In this document: positions 14,457-21,339 of the stretch, in pieces | How positions within the stretch are numbered: the first letter of the stretch is position 1 | Layout: each line of letters opens with the position of its first letter | Assembly (NCBI GenBank): GCA_946480295.1 | Contig: CAMLIT010000078.1 | Coordinates: forward strand, 1 to 21,339 | Direction of reading: 5' to 3' | Source of the DNA: an uncultured Gemmatimonadota bacterium | GTDB taxonomy: Bacteria; Gemmatimonadota; Gemmatimonadetes; Gemmatimonadales; Gemmatimonadaceae | DNA: 21,339 bases | Notes under the pieces: model-generated | Seen by the model: the letters and a program-made list of their open reading frames with translations, nothing else | Databases searched by the model: none | What the model was told of the DNA's origin: nothing | Translations under genes and position numbers: made by a program

Positions 14457-16388
14457 GTGAACGACGATTCGGTCTCTCGTCCTCCCCGCACCCCCCTGCG
14501 CCGCACGCTCGATCGCCTCGGCGCATTCGGGCTCATTCCCTGGCGCAGTCGCCGGCGCCGGCCGTGGCTCCTCCCGGCCGCGCTGCTCACGATCGCCGTG
14601 CTCCTCGTCGCGGTCGGCATCATGGCCCACCGCGGCGCCGCGGATGCGGTCCCGACCGTGCCCTTCTCCGAGCTCTCCGCGGCCCTCGACGCGCACACGG
14701 TGCGCGAGCTGCGCGTCGACCAGAACGGTGCGCGCCTCGTCGCCACGCTCGGCCAGCCGGTCAGGGTCGGCGGCCACAACGTCAGCGTCGTCGAGTCGAC
14801 GATCCCGGCCGGAGCGCTCGGGTTGCACGACCTCGAGCGTTGGGGCACCGCGGGCGCCAGGGTACGTGTCGAGCCCAACGGCCTCGACGCGCAGACGCTC
14901 GTCCAGGTGCTGTCGACGCTGGCGCTCTTCGGCCTCGGCGCGCTGCTCATCTTCCGAATGCAGCGCGGCGCGCGGAAGTCGCGCCGCTTCGACGCGGCGC
15001 CCCCCGACCGCCGGCTGACGATGGCCGACATCGGCGGCGTGCACGAGGCGCAGGCCGACCTGCAGGACGTCATCGCCTACCTGAAGAATCCCGAGCGGTT
15101 CCGGGCCATGGGCGCCAAGTGCCCCACGGGCGTGCTCCTCGTCGGCCCGCCGGGGACGGGGAAGACGCTGCTCGCGCGCGCGGTCGCCGGCGAGGCGGGC
15201 GTGCCGGTGATCGTGACCTCGGGCTCCGAGTTCAACGAGATGTACGTCGGCGTCGGCGCGAGCCGCGTCCGCGAGCTCGTGCGCCAGGCGAAGGCCAAGG
15301 CGCCGTGCATCGTCTTCATCGACGAGTTCGACTCGATCGGCGGCCGGCGCGGCCGGCCCAACCGGTCGACGGAAGAGGAGAACACGCTCAACCAGCTCCT
15401 CGTCGAGATGGACGGCATGGCGGGAAGCGGCGGCGTCGTGTGGATCGCGGCGACGAACCGCGAGGACATGCTCGATCCGGCGGTGCGCCGACCCGGGCGC
15501 TTCGACCGCGTGGTCGAGGTGGGGCTGCCGACGTACGCCGACCGCCGGGAGATCCTGCGCGTGCACGCGTCGAAGCGGCCGCTCGCGCCGGACGTGGACC
15601 TCGACCGGCTGGCCGCGCTCACGGTCCAGCACTCCGGCGCGGACCTGGCGAACCTGCTCAACGAGGCGGCGATCATCGCCGTGCACGAGGAGAGCTCGCT
15701 CATCACCTGGGCGCACATCGAGCAGGCGCGCGACAAGATCCTCCTCGGGCGCATCCGCGCGGGGCTGGTGATCGGGGACGAGGAGAAGCGGCTCATCGCG
15801 ATCCACGAGTCGGGGCACGCGATCGTCGGGCTCGTCGCCTGCCCGCAGGACAAGCTGCACAAGGTGACGATCGAGCCGCGCGGGCGCTCGCTCGGCGCGG
15901 CGCACTTCGCGCCGGAAGCCGATCGCTTCCTCCTCTCGAAGAGCTATCTCGAGGGGATCCTCGCGAAGGCGCTCGGCGGGCGCGCGGCGGAGCTGGTGTT
16001 CCTCGGTCCGGACGCGGTGACGTCGGGCGCGGGGAGCGACCTCCTGCACGCGACGAGCGTGGCGCGGCGCATGGTCGCGGAGTTCGGGATGAGCGACGAG
16101 GTCGGGCTGGTGAGCGCCGATCCGTCGGTGCACGGCGGCCACACGAGCGCGCAGCTCGATGCGCAGGTGGACACGGCGCTGCGCGCGCTGATCCGCCGGC
16201 AGGCCGAGCGCGCGGAGGCGATCGTGCGGCAGCACCGCGCGGCCGTCGAGGCGCTCGCCGCGGCGCTGCTGGAGCGCGGGATGCTCGACGCCGAGGAGGT
16301 GCACGCGATCGCGCGGGCGCACGGCGTGCTGCCCCCGGAGCCGTCGCTGCCGCCGCTGGGCGCGCGGCGCGCGGCGCTCGTCGCCTGA
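14457..16388 (+). CDS. FtsH-type membrane-anchored AAA+ zinc metalloprotease
   Basis: The protein has 643 residues from GTG 14457. A basic N-terminus precedes TM1 (about 37-57). A roughly 80-residue extracytoplasmic segment and TM2 (about 145-166, STLALFGLGALLIF) follow. The AAA module has Walker A GPPGTGKT (230-237), Walker B IVFIDEFDSI, and the second region of homology ending RRPGRFDR. The protease part has the zinc motif HESGH (His450, Glu451, His454) and the third ligand Asp528 in GSDLLHAT. All catalytic elements are present, so it should be an active ATP-dependent quality-control protease of the inner membrane. It departs from housekeeping FtsH in GAKCPTG before Walker A and in a short Ala/Arg-rich C-terminus, so it may be an extra paralogue. 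The start is uncertain: ATG 14412 is an alternative and neither has a clear ribosome binding site. Confidence 0.93.
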   Translation: MNDDSVSRPPRTPLRRTLDRLGAFGLIPWRSRRRRPWLLPAALLTIAVLLVAVGIMAHRGAADAVPTVPFSELSAALDAHTVRELRVDQNGARLVATLGQPVRVGGHNVSVVESTIPAGALGLHDLERWGTAGARVRVEPNGLDAQTLVQVLSTLALFGLGALLIFRMQRGARKSRRFDAAPPDRRLTMADIGGVHEAQADLQDVIAYLKNPERFRAMGAKCPTGVLLVGPPGTGKTLLARAVAGEAGVPVIVTSGSEFNEMYVGVGASRVRELVRQAKAKAPCIVFIDEFDSIGGRRGRPNRSTEEENTLNQLLVEMDGMAGSGGVVWIAATNREDMLDPAVRRPGRFDRVVEVGLPTYADRREILRVHASKRPLAPDVDLDRLAALTVQHSGADLANLLNEAAIIAVHEESSLITWAHIEQARDKILLGRIRAGLVIGDEEKRLIAIHESGHAIVGLVACPQDKLHKVTIEPRGRSLGAAHFAPEADRFLLSKSYLEGILAKALGGRAAELVFLGPDAVTSGAGSDLLHATSVARRMVAEFGMSDEVGLVSADPSVHGGHTSAQLDAQVDTALRALIRRQAERAEAIVRQHRAAVEALAAALLERGMLDAEEVHAIARAHGVLPPEPSLPPLGARRAALVA

Positions 16389-16389
16389 T

Positions 16390-17388
16390 TCAGGGGAGCG
16401 CCCAGACCTCCACCTTGTCCTGGCTCGGCATGGGGACGAGGAGGCGGTGGCGGCGCTCGTCCACGCCGATCCCGGCGGGAGAGGGGACGTCGCGCACGAT
16501 GCGCTCCGTCCCGCTCTTCCGGATCTCGTAGACGCTGGAGTCGGTCCAGCTCGAGAAGAGGATCCGGCCGTCCTTCTCGACGGCGACGCCGTCGAAGCGT
16601 CCCGGCCCCGTGGCGATCGCCGTGACCGTCGTGTCGCCCGGGCGCATCGCGTACACGATCGCGCGGAAGGGCGCGAAGCCGACGGTGATCCACCGCTGCA
16701 TCGCCGCGTCCCAGGCGACGCCGTTCGGCTCGTCCAGCTGCCCGCCGCGCGCGACGACGCGGACGCGCCGGTGCGCGTCGATCTCGAAGATCTTGTCGCC
16801 GGTCGTGTCGATCACGCCGGTGGGGCTCATGATGATGCCGGTGTCGGTCACGCGCATGGTGCCGTCCGGGCCCGTGCCGATGGCGTTGAGCATCGTCACG
16901 TGCTGCGACGCGAGGTCGATCGTGCCGACGGGAGCGCCGGTGCGGCGATCGAAGCCGCGCACCTTGTCGATGTCGGCCGTCCACAGGGTGTCGCCCTGCA
17001 GCGTGAGCCCCTTCGGCGCGTCGAGCTGCACGCCATTGACGCGGCTCTGCGCGAAGACCTGCTGCTTCGTGAGGTCGGCGGCGGCGACGCGGATGATGTA
17101 ACCCTCGCCGTCCTTCACCGAGCCGTAGCCGAGCATGTTCGAGATGAAGTAGCAGTCCTGCTCCGGGTCGTAGACCACCGTCTCCGGCTGGTGCAGGTCG
17201 GTGATCGTGGCGATCCGGCTGGCGCCCGACGGCACCTCCTCGCCCTTGGCCGTGTCGGCCCACTTGTCGGTCCGCTCGGAGGTCCGCTCGGAGGCGGACG
17301 ACTGCCCGGTGCAGCCGGCGAGGATGCCGAGGGAGAGGGCGGCGCAGAGCGCGAAGGCGCGGCGGTGAGGGGCGAGTGGTCGAGGCAT
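16390..17388 (-). CDS. SMP-30/NHL-like beta-propeller lipoprotein
   Basis: The protein has 332 residues. The frame stays open far upstream, but ATG 17388 is chosen because it gives a canonical lipoprotein signal (MPRPLAPHRRAFALCAALSL, then GILAGC with Cys26). A Ser/Glu/Thr-rich linker follows. The mature part has repeating propeller blades: PETVVYDPEQDCYFISNMLG, DAPKGLTLQGDTLWTADIDK, DEPNGVAWDAAMQRWITVGF and RFDGVAVEKDGRILFSSWTD. This resembles the SMP-30/gluconolactonase/LRE-like and NHL propellers. Such secreted propellers can be lactonases or binding scaffolds; no specific activity can be assigned. It converges with the FtsH-type gene with a 1-bp gap between stop codons and no room for a separate terminator. 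No Shine-Dalgarno is evident before the start. Confidence 0.88.
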   Translation of the reverse strand: MPRPLAPHRRAFALCAALSLGILAGCTGQSSASERTSERTDKWADTAKGEEVPSGASRIATITDLHQPETVVYDPEQDCYFISNMLGYGSVKDGEGYIIRVAAADLTKQQVFAQSRVNGVQLDAPKGLTLQGDTLWTADIDKVRGFDRRTGAPVGTIDLASQHVTMLNAIGTGPDGTMRVTDTGIIMSPTGVIDTTGDKIFEIDAHRRVRVVARGGQLDEPNGVAWDAAMQRWITVGFAPFRAIVYAMRPGDTTVTAIATGPGRFDGVAVEKDGRILFSSWTDSSVYEIRKSGTERIVRDVPSPAGIGVDERRHRLLVPMPSQDKVEVWALP

Positions 17389-17429
17389 GGCGGAGGGCGG
17401 GAGGTGCAGGTATCGAGCCCGGGCGAGGG

Positions 17430-17455
17430 GCGGGAGGCGGGAGGCGGGAGGCGGG
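17430..17455 (+). repeat. Tandem GCGGGAG heptamers
   Basis: Three full copies of GCGGGAG (17430-17450) and a partial fourth lie about 40 bp upstream of the SMP-30-like gene start. The unit length and core match the GCGGGAC repeats at 12387. Confidence 0.85.
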
Positions 17456-17536
17456 CACTCCGGCATCGACGCCGATTGGGCACGGATGCCGCGGAGGTCA
17501 CGGATCCCACGGATGGGCGACGGGGCACGGCCTCTG

Positions 17537-17620
17537 TTGTCATCCTGAGAGAGCGCAGCGATCGAAGGATCCGGCGCCGGCGCGGCGGAGCCGGATGCTT
17601 CGCTCCGCTCAGCATGACAA
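17537..17620. repeat. Imperfect palindromic repeat of the TGTCATCCTGAG type
   Basis: TTGTCATCCTGAG (17537-17549) pairs with CTCAGCATGACAA (17608-17620) with one mismatch. Inner segments GATCGAAGGATCCGGC and GCCGGATGCTTCG continue the pairing, giving an 84-nt foldback. I know similar intergenic foldbacks from several environmental phyla; the copy number in this genome cannot be judged from the window. Confidence 0.75.
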
Positions 17621-17895
17621 AAGAGCCTTCGGCGCACGGCGCCTTTGCGCCACGGGGAGCGATCCGTGCCATCGGTGTGGTTCATCCGTCGAATCCGCGT
17701 TCCCCTCCATGTGATGCCTCCCGGTCCGGGGAGCGCGACGCACGGCGAACGGAGGCCAGCTCGGCTCGCGGCCCCCCGCCGCCCCGCCGCGCCCCACCCG
17801 CCCTTGCCGATCCCCTCCGCCCGCTCCACATCTAGCTCGCCCCTGTCGCGGGCCGCCGGTGGCCGGCTGGGGGGAACCGTTCCCGGGAGGCGCAC

Positions 17896-19404
17896 ATGCA
17901 ACTGGGCATTCGCATCGACGAAGGCAGGGGCTTCTTCCGCGCGCGCACCGTCGCGGTGCTCGCGCTCGCGGCGCTCGCCGCGTGCAGCGACGAGGTCCGC
18001 ACTGGCGAGCGGCAGGCGACTCCCACGGCGCCTTTGCGCAGCGCGCTCGGCTCCGGCTCGGTCATGGTCGTCGACGTCACGAACGACACGACGGCGCAGA
18101 ACGAGACGCCGCTCGCCGTGAACCCGACGAACCCGCAGAACCTGCTCACCGGCAACAACGACTGGAACTACAACGACGGGTGCGGCGTCAACGCGTCGTT
18201 CGACGGCGGCAGGCACTGGACGTCCACGCTGCCCAACGGCTTCGTCCCCGGGATCACGAAGTACACCGACGACCCGAGCGTCCCGGGCACCGGCAGCTAC
18301 GACTTCGGCGGCGACCCGGCGGTCGCCTTCGGGCCGGACGGCACGGCGTACTTCGCCTGCTTCGGCTACCAGGCCGGCCCGCCGTACGGCGTCGCGCTGC
18401 TCCTGAGCCGCTCGACGGACGGCGGGCGCACGTGGCTCGCCGGCGGCGCCGCGCAGCCGCTGACGCTCGTCTCGGCGTTCCAGGGGAACGGCAAGGCGCG
18501 CGGCTCGACCGGGCAGTTCGCCGACCACGAGGCGATCTTCGTCGCGCCGGACCGCACGATCTACGTCACCTGGGCGCAGTTCAACGGCTACGGCTCGCAC
18601 TCGCCGGTGTTCATCGCCACCTCGCGCGACGGAGGGCACAGCTTCTCCACGCCGGTGCAGGTCTCGGACGGCTCGGTGCTCAGCGACCAGGACGCGCGCA
18701 TCGTGACGAACGCGGACGGCAGCGTCGCCTACCTCACCTTCGACAACGGGGTGCAGGGTGGAAAGGGGACGGTGATGTACGTCAGCCGATCCACCGACCA
18801 CGGCGCGACGTGGAGCGCGCCCTACCGGTTCGCCACCTTCCAGGACCCGGTGTGCCTGTACCCGCCCTACTGCTTCAACATCTCCGGCGGCCAGTTCCGC
18901 GGGCCGGGGTCGTATCCGGCGCCGGCGTACGATGCGTCGCGCAATCGCCTCAACGTGGCGTACACGGACATCGTCGGCGGCCAGGCGCGCGTGTTCCTGA
19001 CGCATGCCGACGCGAGCGACCTCACGAAGTGGTCGCAGCCGGACGAGGTCGCGAAGGGCGCTCGGGGCGACCGCTTCGCCGCGGAGCTCTCGATCTCCGC
19101 CGGCGGACGACTCGACGTCGGGATCTACGACCGCAGCTACAGCGGCAACACGCTCGTGGACATGACGTACGCGACGAGCGGCGATGGCGGGACGACGTGG
19201 ACGACGCAGCGCGTCACGCGGAGCGGCTTCGATCCGTCGCAGTACGGAGTCCCGAGCGGCTCGGGCATCGCGCCGTTCATCGGCGACTACTTCGGGATCG
19301 TCTCTCTGCCGCAGAGCGCCGGGATCGTGTGGACCGGTCCGGGCAAGACGTACGGCGCTCTCCCCGACAACCTCGAGGTCTACTTCGGAAGCGTGACGCC
19401 GTAG
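17896..19404 (+). CDS. BNR/Asp-box beta-propeller lipoprotein (sialidase-superfamily fold)
   Basis: The protein has 502 residues. ATG 17896 follows GGGAGGCGCAC. The signal peptide is unusually long before its hydrophobic core (MQLGIRIDEGRGFFRARTVA) and ends LAAC with Cys30. Five Asp-box motifs (S-x-D-x-G-x-x-W or F) are visible, starting near residues 101 (SFDGGRHW), 173 (STDGGRTW), 243 (SRDGGHSF), 299 (STDHGATW) and 428 (SGDGGTTW). These mark a sialidase-type propeller. The N-terminal RIP/FRIP motif of true sialidases is not seen, and the equivalent region reads PLAVNPTNPQNLLTGNNDWN. Sialidase activity is therefore doubtful; a surface glycan- or protein-binding propeller or another glycosidase is possible. 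A strong hairpin follows the stop. Confidence 0.88.
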   Translation: MQLGIRIDEGRGFFRARTVAVLALAALAACSDEVRTGERQATPTAPLRSALGSGSVMVVDVTNDTTAQNETPLAVNPTNPQNLLTGNNDWNYNDGCGVNASFDGGRHWTSTLPNGFVPGITKYTDDPSVPGTGSYDFGGDPAVAFGPDGTAYFACFGYQAGPPYGVALLLSRSTDGGRTWLAGGAAQPLTLVSAFQGNGKARGSTGQFADHEAIFVAPDRTIYVTWAQFNGYGSHSPVFIATSRDGGHSFSTPVQVSDGSVLSDQDARIVTNADGSVAYLTFDNGVQGGKGTVMYVSRSTDHGATWSAPYRFATFQDPVCLYPPYCFNISGGQFRGPGSYPAPAYDASRNRLNVAYTDIVGGQARVFLTHADASDLTKWSQPDEVAKGARGDRFAAELSISAGGRLDVGIYDRSYSGNTLVDMTYATSGDGGTTWTTQRVTRSGFDPSQYGVPSGSGIAPFIGDYFGIVSLPQSAGIVWTGPGKTYGALPDNLEVYFGSVTP

Positions 19405-19415
19405 CCGCACGACGG

Positions 19416-19448
19416 GCGGAGGAGCGGGCGCGCGGCTTGCTCCTCCGC
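19416..19448 (+). terminator. Hairpin after the BNR lipoprotein gene
   Basis: A perfect 10-bp stem (19416-19425 with 19439-19448) with a 13-nt loop starts 12 bp after the stop codon. No T-tract follows. Confidence 0.65.
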
Positions 19449-19549
19449 GCCGCCGTGGTGCGAGCGATGGAGGTCCGGGAACATCGCGGGCCTCGTCGTG
19501 TCTGTGAGGACGAGGAGGTACGGCCGACTCCCGTGATCCCGAGGTGACC

Positions 19550-20254
19550 ATGAGGGCACGAACGATCATGCTCGCGGTGGTGGTGATGGGCTGCCGACAG
19601 GGTGCGCGCGGTGCGGACACCGCGGGCGCGACGGCGGCGACGATGGGCGCACCGGCGTCGCTCCCCGTCGATACGAGCCACCACGCCGCGGCCCCCGCCG
19701 CGCCGGGCGCGGCACCCGCGGACTCGGCGCGGATCACCCGATCCGGCGCGACCAACGTCCAGGGACCGGGCGGTGCGGCGCCGCTTCCGAGGCACGACCG
19801 CGCGACCAGCGCGCCGACTCGTTCGGCAGCGGGCGCGCAGGCGGCACACGAGGACACGCTACGCGGGACGCCCGCGGTGGTGGGGACGGACCGCTTCAGC
19901 CGGGTGATCCTGAAGCCCGCCGGCGGCGGCACGAGCATCATCCTCGCCGGCCCGCAGGCACGACTCGTCGGCAAGGCGAGCGGCGCGGAGGTGTGGGTGG
20001 CGGGCACGCGGCAACAGGGCGGGCAGTTCGTCGTGTCGCGCTTCGAGGTGCGCACGGTGGACGGCGCTCCCGCCTTCGACGGCACCCTCGAGCGGAGCGG
20101 GAGCCAGTACTACCTCGTCACCGCCGATGGGAAACGCCACGCGGTGAACAACGTGCCCGCCGCCCTGCAGGCACACGTGGGGGAGCGTGTGTGGATGACG
20201 GGCGATCTGGCCAAGGGGCCGGTCACCTTCGGGGTGCTGGGGAAGGCGGACTAG
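19550..20254 (+). CDS. Uncharacterised lipoprotein with duplicated beta-rich unit
   Basis: The protein has 234 residues. ATG 19550 is preferred over GTG 19544, because the GTG lies inside the GAGGTG ribosome binding site. The signal peptide is short (MRARTIMLAVVVMGC, Cys15). Residues of about 20-105 are a low-complexity Ala/Pro/Thr/His linker. The C-terminal 130 residues contain two similar units: SIILAGPQARLVGKASGAEV then WVAGTR, and YYLVTADGKRHAVNNVPAAL then QAHVGERVWMTGDL. Both pair a strand, a loop, a hydrophobic helix-like turn and a VW-(V/M)-(A/T)-G strand, suggesting two small OB- or SH3-like barrels. I do not recognise a family. It lies 145 bp after the BNR gene and 57 bp before the DUF1080 gene on the same strand, so co-transcription with the latter is plausible. 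Confidence 0.8.
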   Translation: MRARTIMLAVVVMGCRQGARGADTAGATAATMGAPASLPVDTSHHAAAPAAPGAAPADSARITRSGATNVQGPGGAAPLPRHDRATSAPTRSAAGAQAAHEDTLRGTPAVVGTDRFSRVILKPAGGGTSIILAGPQARLVGKASGAEVWVAGTRQQGGQFVVSRFEVRTVDGAPAFDGTLERSGSQYYLVTADGKRHAVNNVPAALQAHVGERVWMTGDLAKGPVTFGVLGKAD

Positions 20255-20311
20255 CGCCGGCGTCGTAACGCGGTAAGCTCACGCGTCTACGATCCTTCCC
20301 CGAGGTCCTGA

Positions 20312-21091
20312 ATGTTCCGTCGCGCACCGCTGGCGCTGGTCGTGTTGATCGCTGGATGCTCGATGTCCCACTCGCACTTCACGCCGCCGGACCTCGGTCC
20401 GTGGCCACAGCACAGCCTCGATCGGCCGAAGCCTCCGATCGTCGATCCGGGCACGGGGGATCCACAAGCCGAGCCGGGACGCCCGCCGTCGGATGCGATC
20501 GTGCTCTTCGACGGGCGCGACGCGAGCGGCTGGGTCGACCGCAACGGCGCGCCGACGAAGTGGACGGTGGAGAACGGTGCGCTCGTCGTCGCGCCGGGCA
20601 CCGGCGACGCCTTCTCTCGTCAGGCGTTCGGCGACTGTCAGCTGCACATCGAGTGGTCGCCGCCCACGCCGCCGCGCGGCGAGGGACAGGAGCGCGGGAA
20701 CAGCGGGGTGCTCATCATGGGTCGCTACGAGATCCAGGTGCTCGACTCGTACGACAACGTCACCTACGCCGACGGGCAGGCGGGCGCCGTGTACGGGCAG
20801 TACCCGCCGCTCGTGAACGCGAGCCGGCCGCCCGGCGAATGGCAGAGCTACGACATCGTCTGGCATCGCCCGCGCTTCGACGACGACGGCCGCGTCGTGC
20901 AGCCCGCGCACGTGACGGTCGTGCAGAACGGCGTGCTCGTGCAGGACGACGTGGTCCTGAGCGGTCCGACGGCGCACGGGACGCGGCCGCCATACGAGAA
21001 GCACCCGGACCGGCTGCCGCTCGAGCTGCAGGATCACGGGAACAGGACGCGGTTCAGGAATGTGTGGGTGAGGGACCTGGAACGCCGGTAA
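20312..21091 (+). CDS. DUF1080 (3-keto-disaccharide hydrolase family) lipoprotein
   Basis: The protein has 259 residues. The signal peptide MFRRAPLALVVLIAGC ends in a canonical lipobox with Cys16, followed by a Pro-rich linker to about residue 60. The rest is one DUF1080/PF06439 concanavalin-like beta-sandwich. It opens with AIVLFDGRDASGWVDRNGAP and KWTVENGALVV, has a central GNSGVLIMGRYEIQVLDSYD, then GQAGAVYGQYPPLVNASRPP and GEWQSYDIVWHRPRF. It closes with the TRFRNVWVRDL strand. Members of this family act on 3-keto-glycosides or bind carbohydrates. Start ATG 20312 is preceded by CCGAGGTCCTGA. It probably works outside the cytoplasm in sugar catabolism, consistent with the TonB receptor and GH144 protein elsewhere in the window. 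Confidence 0.92.
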   Translation: MFRRAPLALVVLIAGCSMSHSHFTPPDLGPWPQHSLDRPKPPIVDPGTGDPQAEPGRPPSDAIVLFDGRDASGWVDRNGAPTKWTVENGALVVAPGTGDAFSRQAFGDCQLHIEWSPPTPPRGEGQERGNSGVLIMGRYEIQVLDSYDNVTYADGQAGAVYGQYPPLVNASRPPGEWQSYDIVWHRPRFDDDGRVVQPAHVTVVQNGVLVQDDVVLSGPTAHGTRPPYEKHPDRLPLELQDHGNRTRFRNVWVRDLERR

Positions 21092-21339
21092 GGCCGCGGG
21101 CGCATTCCGCTCTCCGCTTTCCGCTCTCCGCTTTCCGCTCTCCGCTTTCCGCTTTCGGCCCTCGGCTGGACCTGCTCGAAGGAGAGGGGAAAAGCGTGAT
21201 TGGTCTGTAGTAATTGGCGAGCCGCGCGGGGTGGACGGGATGGAAGCCGAGCGGGTAGCGCATACCCAAATACCAACAAACACAAAAGAAGAACACGGCG
21301 TTGGCCAGCAGGGTCGCCGCGGCAAAGCCCAGAGGCGCC
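21054..21339 (-). CDS. Possible C-terminus of a membrane protein entering from the right edge
   Basis: On the minus strand, the frame open from the window edge to the TGA at 21054 begins APLGFAAATLLANAVFFFCV. It continues with an aromatic stretch (CWYLGMRYPLGFHPVHPARL) that looks like one transmembrane helix and a short loop. After that the frame runs through the repeat core and the heptamer array, giving Glu/Ser/Lys/Arg-rich sequence (KAESGERKAESGKRRAE) that is unlikely to be conserved protein. All three minus-strand frames are open across this array. If the gene is real, its proper C-terminus is either repeat-derived or lies upstream of the repeats with a frame change. The family is not recognised, and the remaining sequence is outside the window. 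Confidence 0.3.
   Translation of the reverse strand, partial: APLGFAAATLLANAVFFFCVCWYLGMRYPLGFHPVHPARLANYYRPITLFPSPSSRSSRGPKAESGERKAESGKRRAECARGLTGVPGPSPTHS
21104..21152 (-). repeat. Tandem GCGGA(A/G)A heptamers
   Basis: Seven 7-bp units lie end to end, alternating GCGGAAA and GCGGAGA when read on the minus strand. A degenerate eighth runs to 21159. The array starts 12 bp after the DUF1080 stop. Confidence 0.9.
21195..21230. repeat. Partial copy B of the intergenic repeat family
   Basis: CGTGATTGGTC (21195-21205) and TAATTGGCGAGCCGC (21211-21225) are exact matches to parts of the hairpin region at 12417-12495. The second matches on the opposite strand. Here the inverted partner arm is missing. 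Confidence 0.6.

Larger units (their letters stand above)
17389..17895. other. Repeat-rich intergenic region between divergent lipoprotein genes
   Basis: This 507-bp region has no credible gene. It holds GCGGGAG heptamers (17430-17455), three CACGGAT motifs (17481-17487, 17499-17505, 17508-17514) and a long imperfect palindrome (17537-17620). An opposed ATCCGTG lies at 17662-17668, with related ATCCGTC and ATCCGCG to about 17700. It then has a C-rich stretch leading to the ribosome binding site GGGAGG of the BNR gene. The nesting of CACGGAT and ATCCGTG outside the palindrome suggests a composite or repeatedly targeted repeat site. Confidence 0.6.

Noticed and set aside
17635..18039. Exact 16-bp match CACGGCGCCTTTGCGC at 17635-17650 and 18024-18039
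   Set aside because: One copy lies in the coding sequence of the BNR gene, and a G/C-rich match of this length is near what chance allows in the window. No larger similarity surrounds it.
17896..19404. Calling the BNR protein an exo-alpha-sialidase with a nan gene symbol
   Set aside because: Asp-boxes indicate the fold only; the RIP motif is not seen and no sialic acid genes are nearby.
17389..20085. In-frame upstream extension of the SMP-30-like gene to 20085
   Set aside because: It would run antisense through two well-supported lipoprotein genes and bury the lipoprotein signal peptide. The start at 17388 explains the protein fully.

Overview
The window is about 70% G+C chromosomal DNA, most likely from a member of the Gemmatimonadota (Gemmatirosa/Gemmatimonas-like). 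This rests on the base composition, an Oar-type TonB-dependent receptor with an N-terminal carboxypeptidase-regulatory domain, the very high density of Sec/lipoprotein signal peptides, and a small WRVWSTVP-type protein that I associate with that phylum from memory. No tRNA, rRNA, CRISPR array, transposase, integrase or phage gene is visible. The taxonomic call is an inference; it was not searched.

Layout, left to right. (1) 130-3870: an AraC-family regulator diverges from a three-gene operon encoding a large lipoprotein, a secreted YceI-like protein and a cupredoxin lipoprotein. Both gene junctions in the operon are ATGA overlaps. The divergent promoter region holds a tandem 23-bp direct repeat that looks like the regulator's operator. 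(2) 3955-5877: on the minus strand, a small lipoprotein and a cytoplasmic VWA-domain protein with an intact MIDAS. (3) 6313-7618: a di-haem cytochrome c peroxidase/MauG-family gene whose lipoprotein signal peptide and haem domains lie in different reading frames, so it is an apparent frameshift. (4) 7840-12383: a TonB-dependent receptor followed by a GH144/glucoamylase-like lipoprotein, a likely glycan uptake and degradation pair. (5) 12671-16388: a small conserved-looking protein downstream of a perfect CRP-type palindrome, a soluble RsbRD_N-like histidine kinase on the minus strand, and a divergent FtsH-type membrane AAA protease. (6) 16390-21091: an SMP-30/NHL-like lipoprotein on the minus strand, then on the plus strand a five-Asp-box BNR lipoprotein, an uncharacterised lipoprotein with a duplicated beta-rich unit, and a DUF1080 (3-keto-disaccharide hydrolase family) lipoprotein. 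A possible membrane-protein C-terminus enters from the right edge.

Taken together the window looks like an envelope and extracellular-polymer region. Nine of the roughly fifteen genes start with a lipoprotein signal, counting the out-of-frame peroxidase leader. Several encode beta-propeller or glycan-active folds, and only the regulator, VWA protein, histidine kinase, small protein and FtsH are not exported.

Between the genes sit three 7-bp GCGG-type tandem repeats, a large 85-nt hairpin that shares a 15-bp core with sequence near the right edge, and an imperfect palindromic repeat of the TGTCATCCTGAG type. Several strong GC-rich hairpins that mostly lack a T-tract follow the stop codons. 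I did not find a clearly new multi-gene defence or mobile system. The best leads are the frame-split peroxidase, the AraC tandem operator with its lipoprotein-YceI-cupredoxin operon, and the intergenic repeat family.
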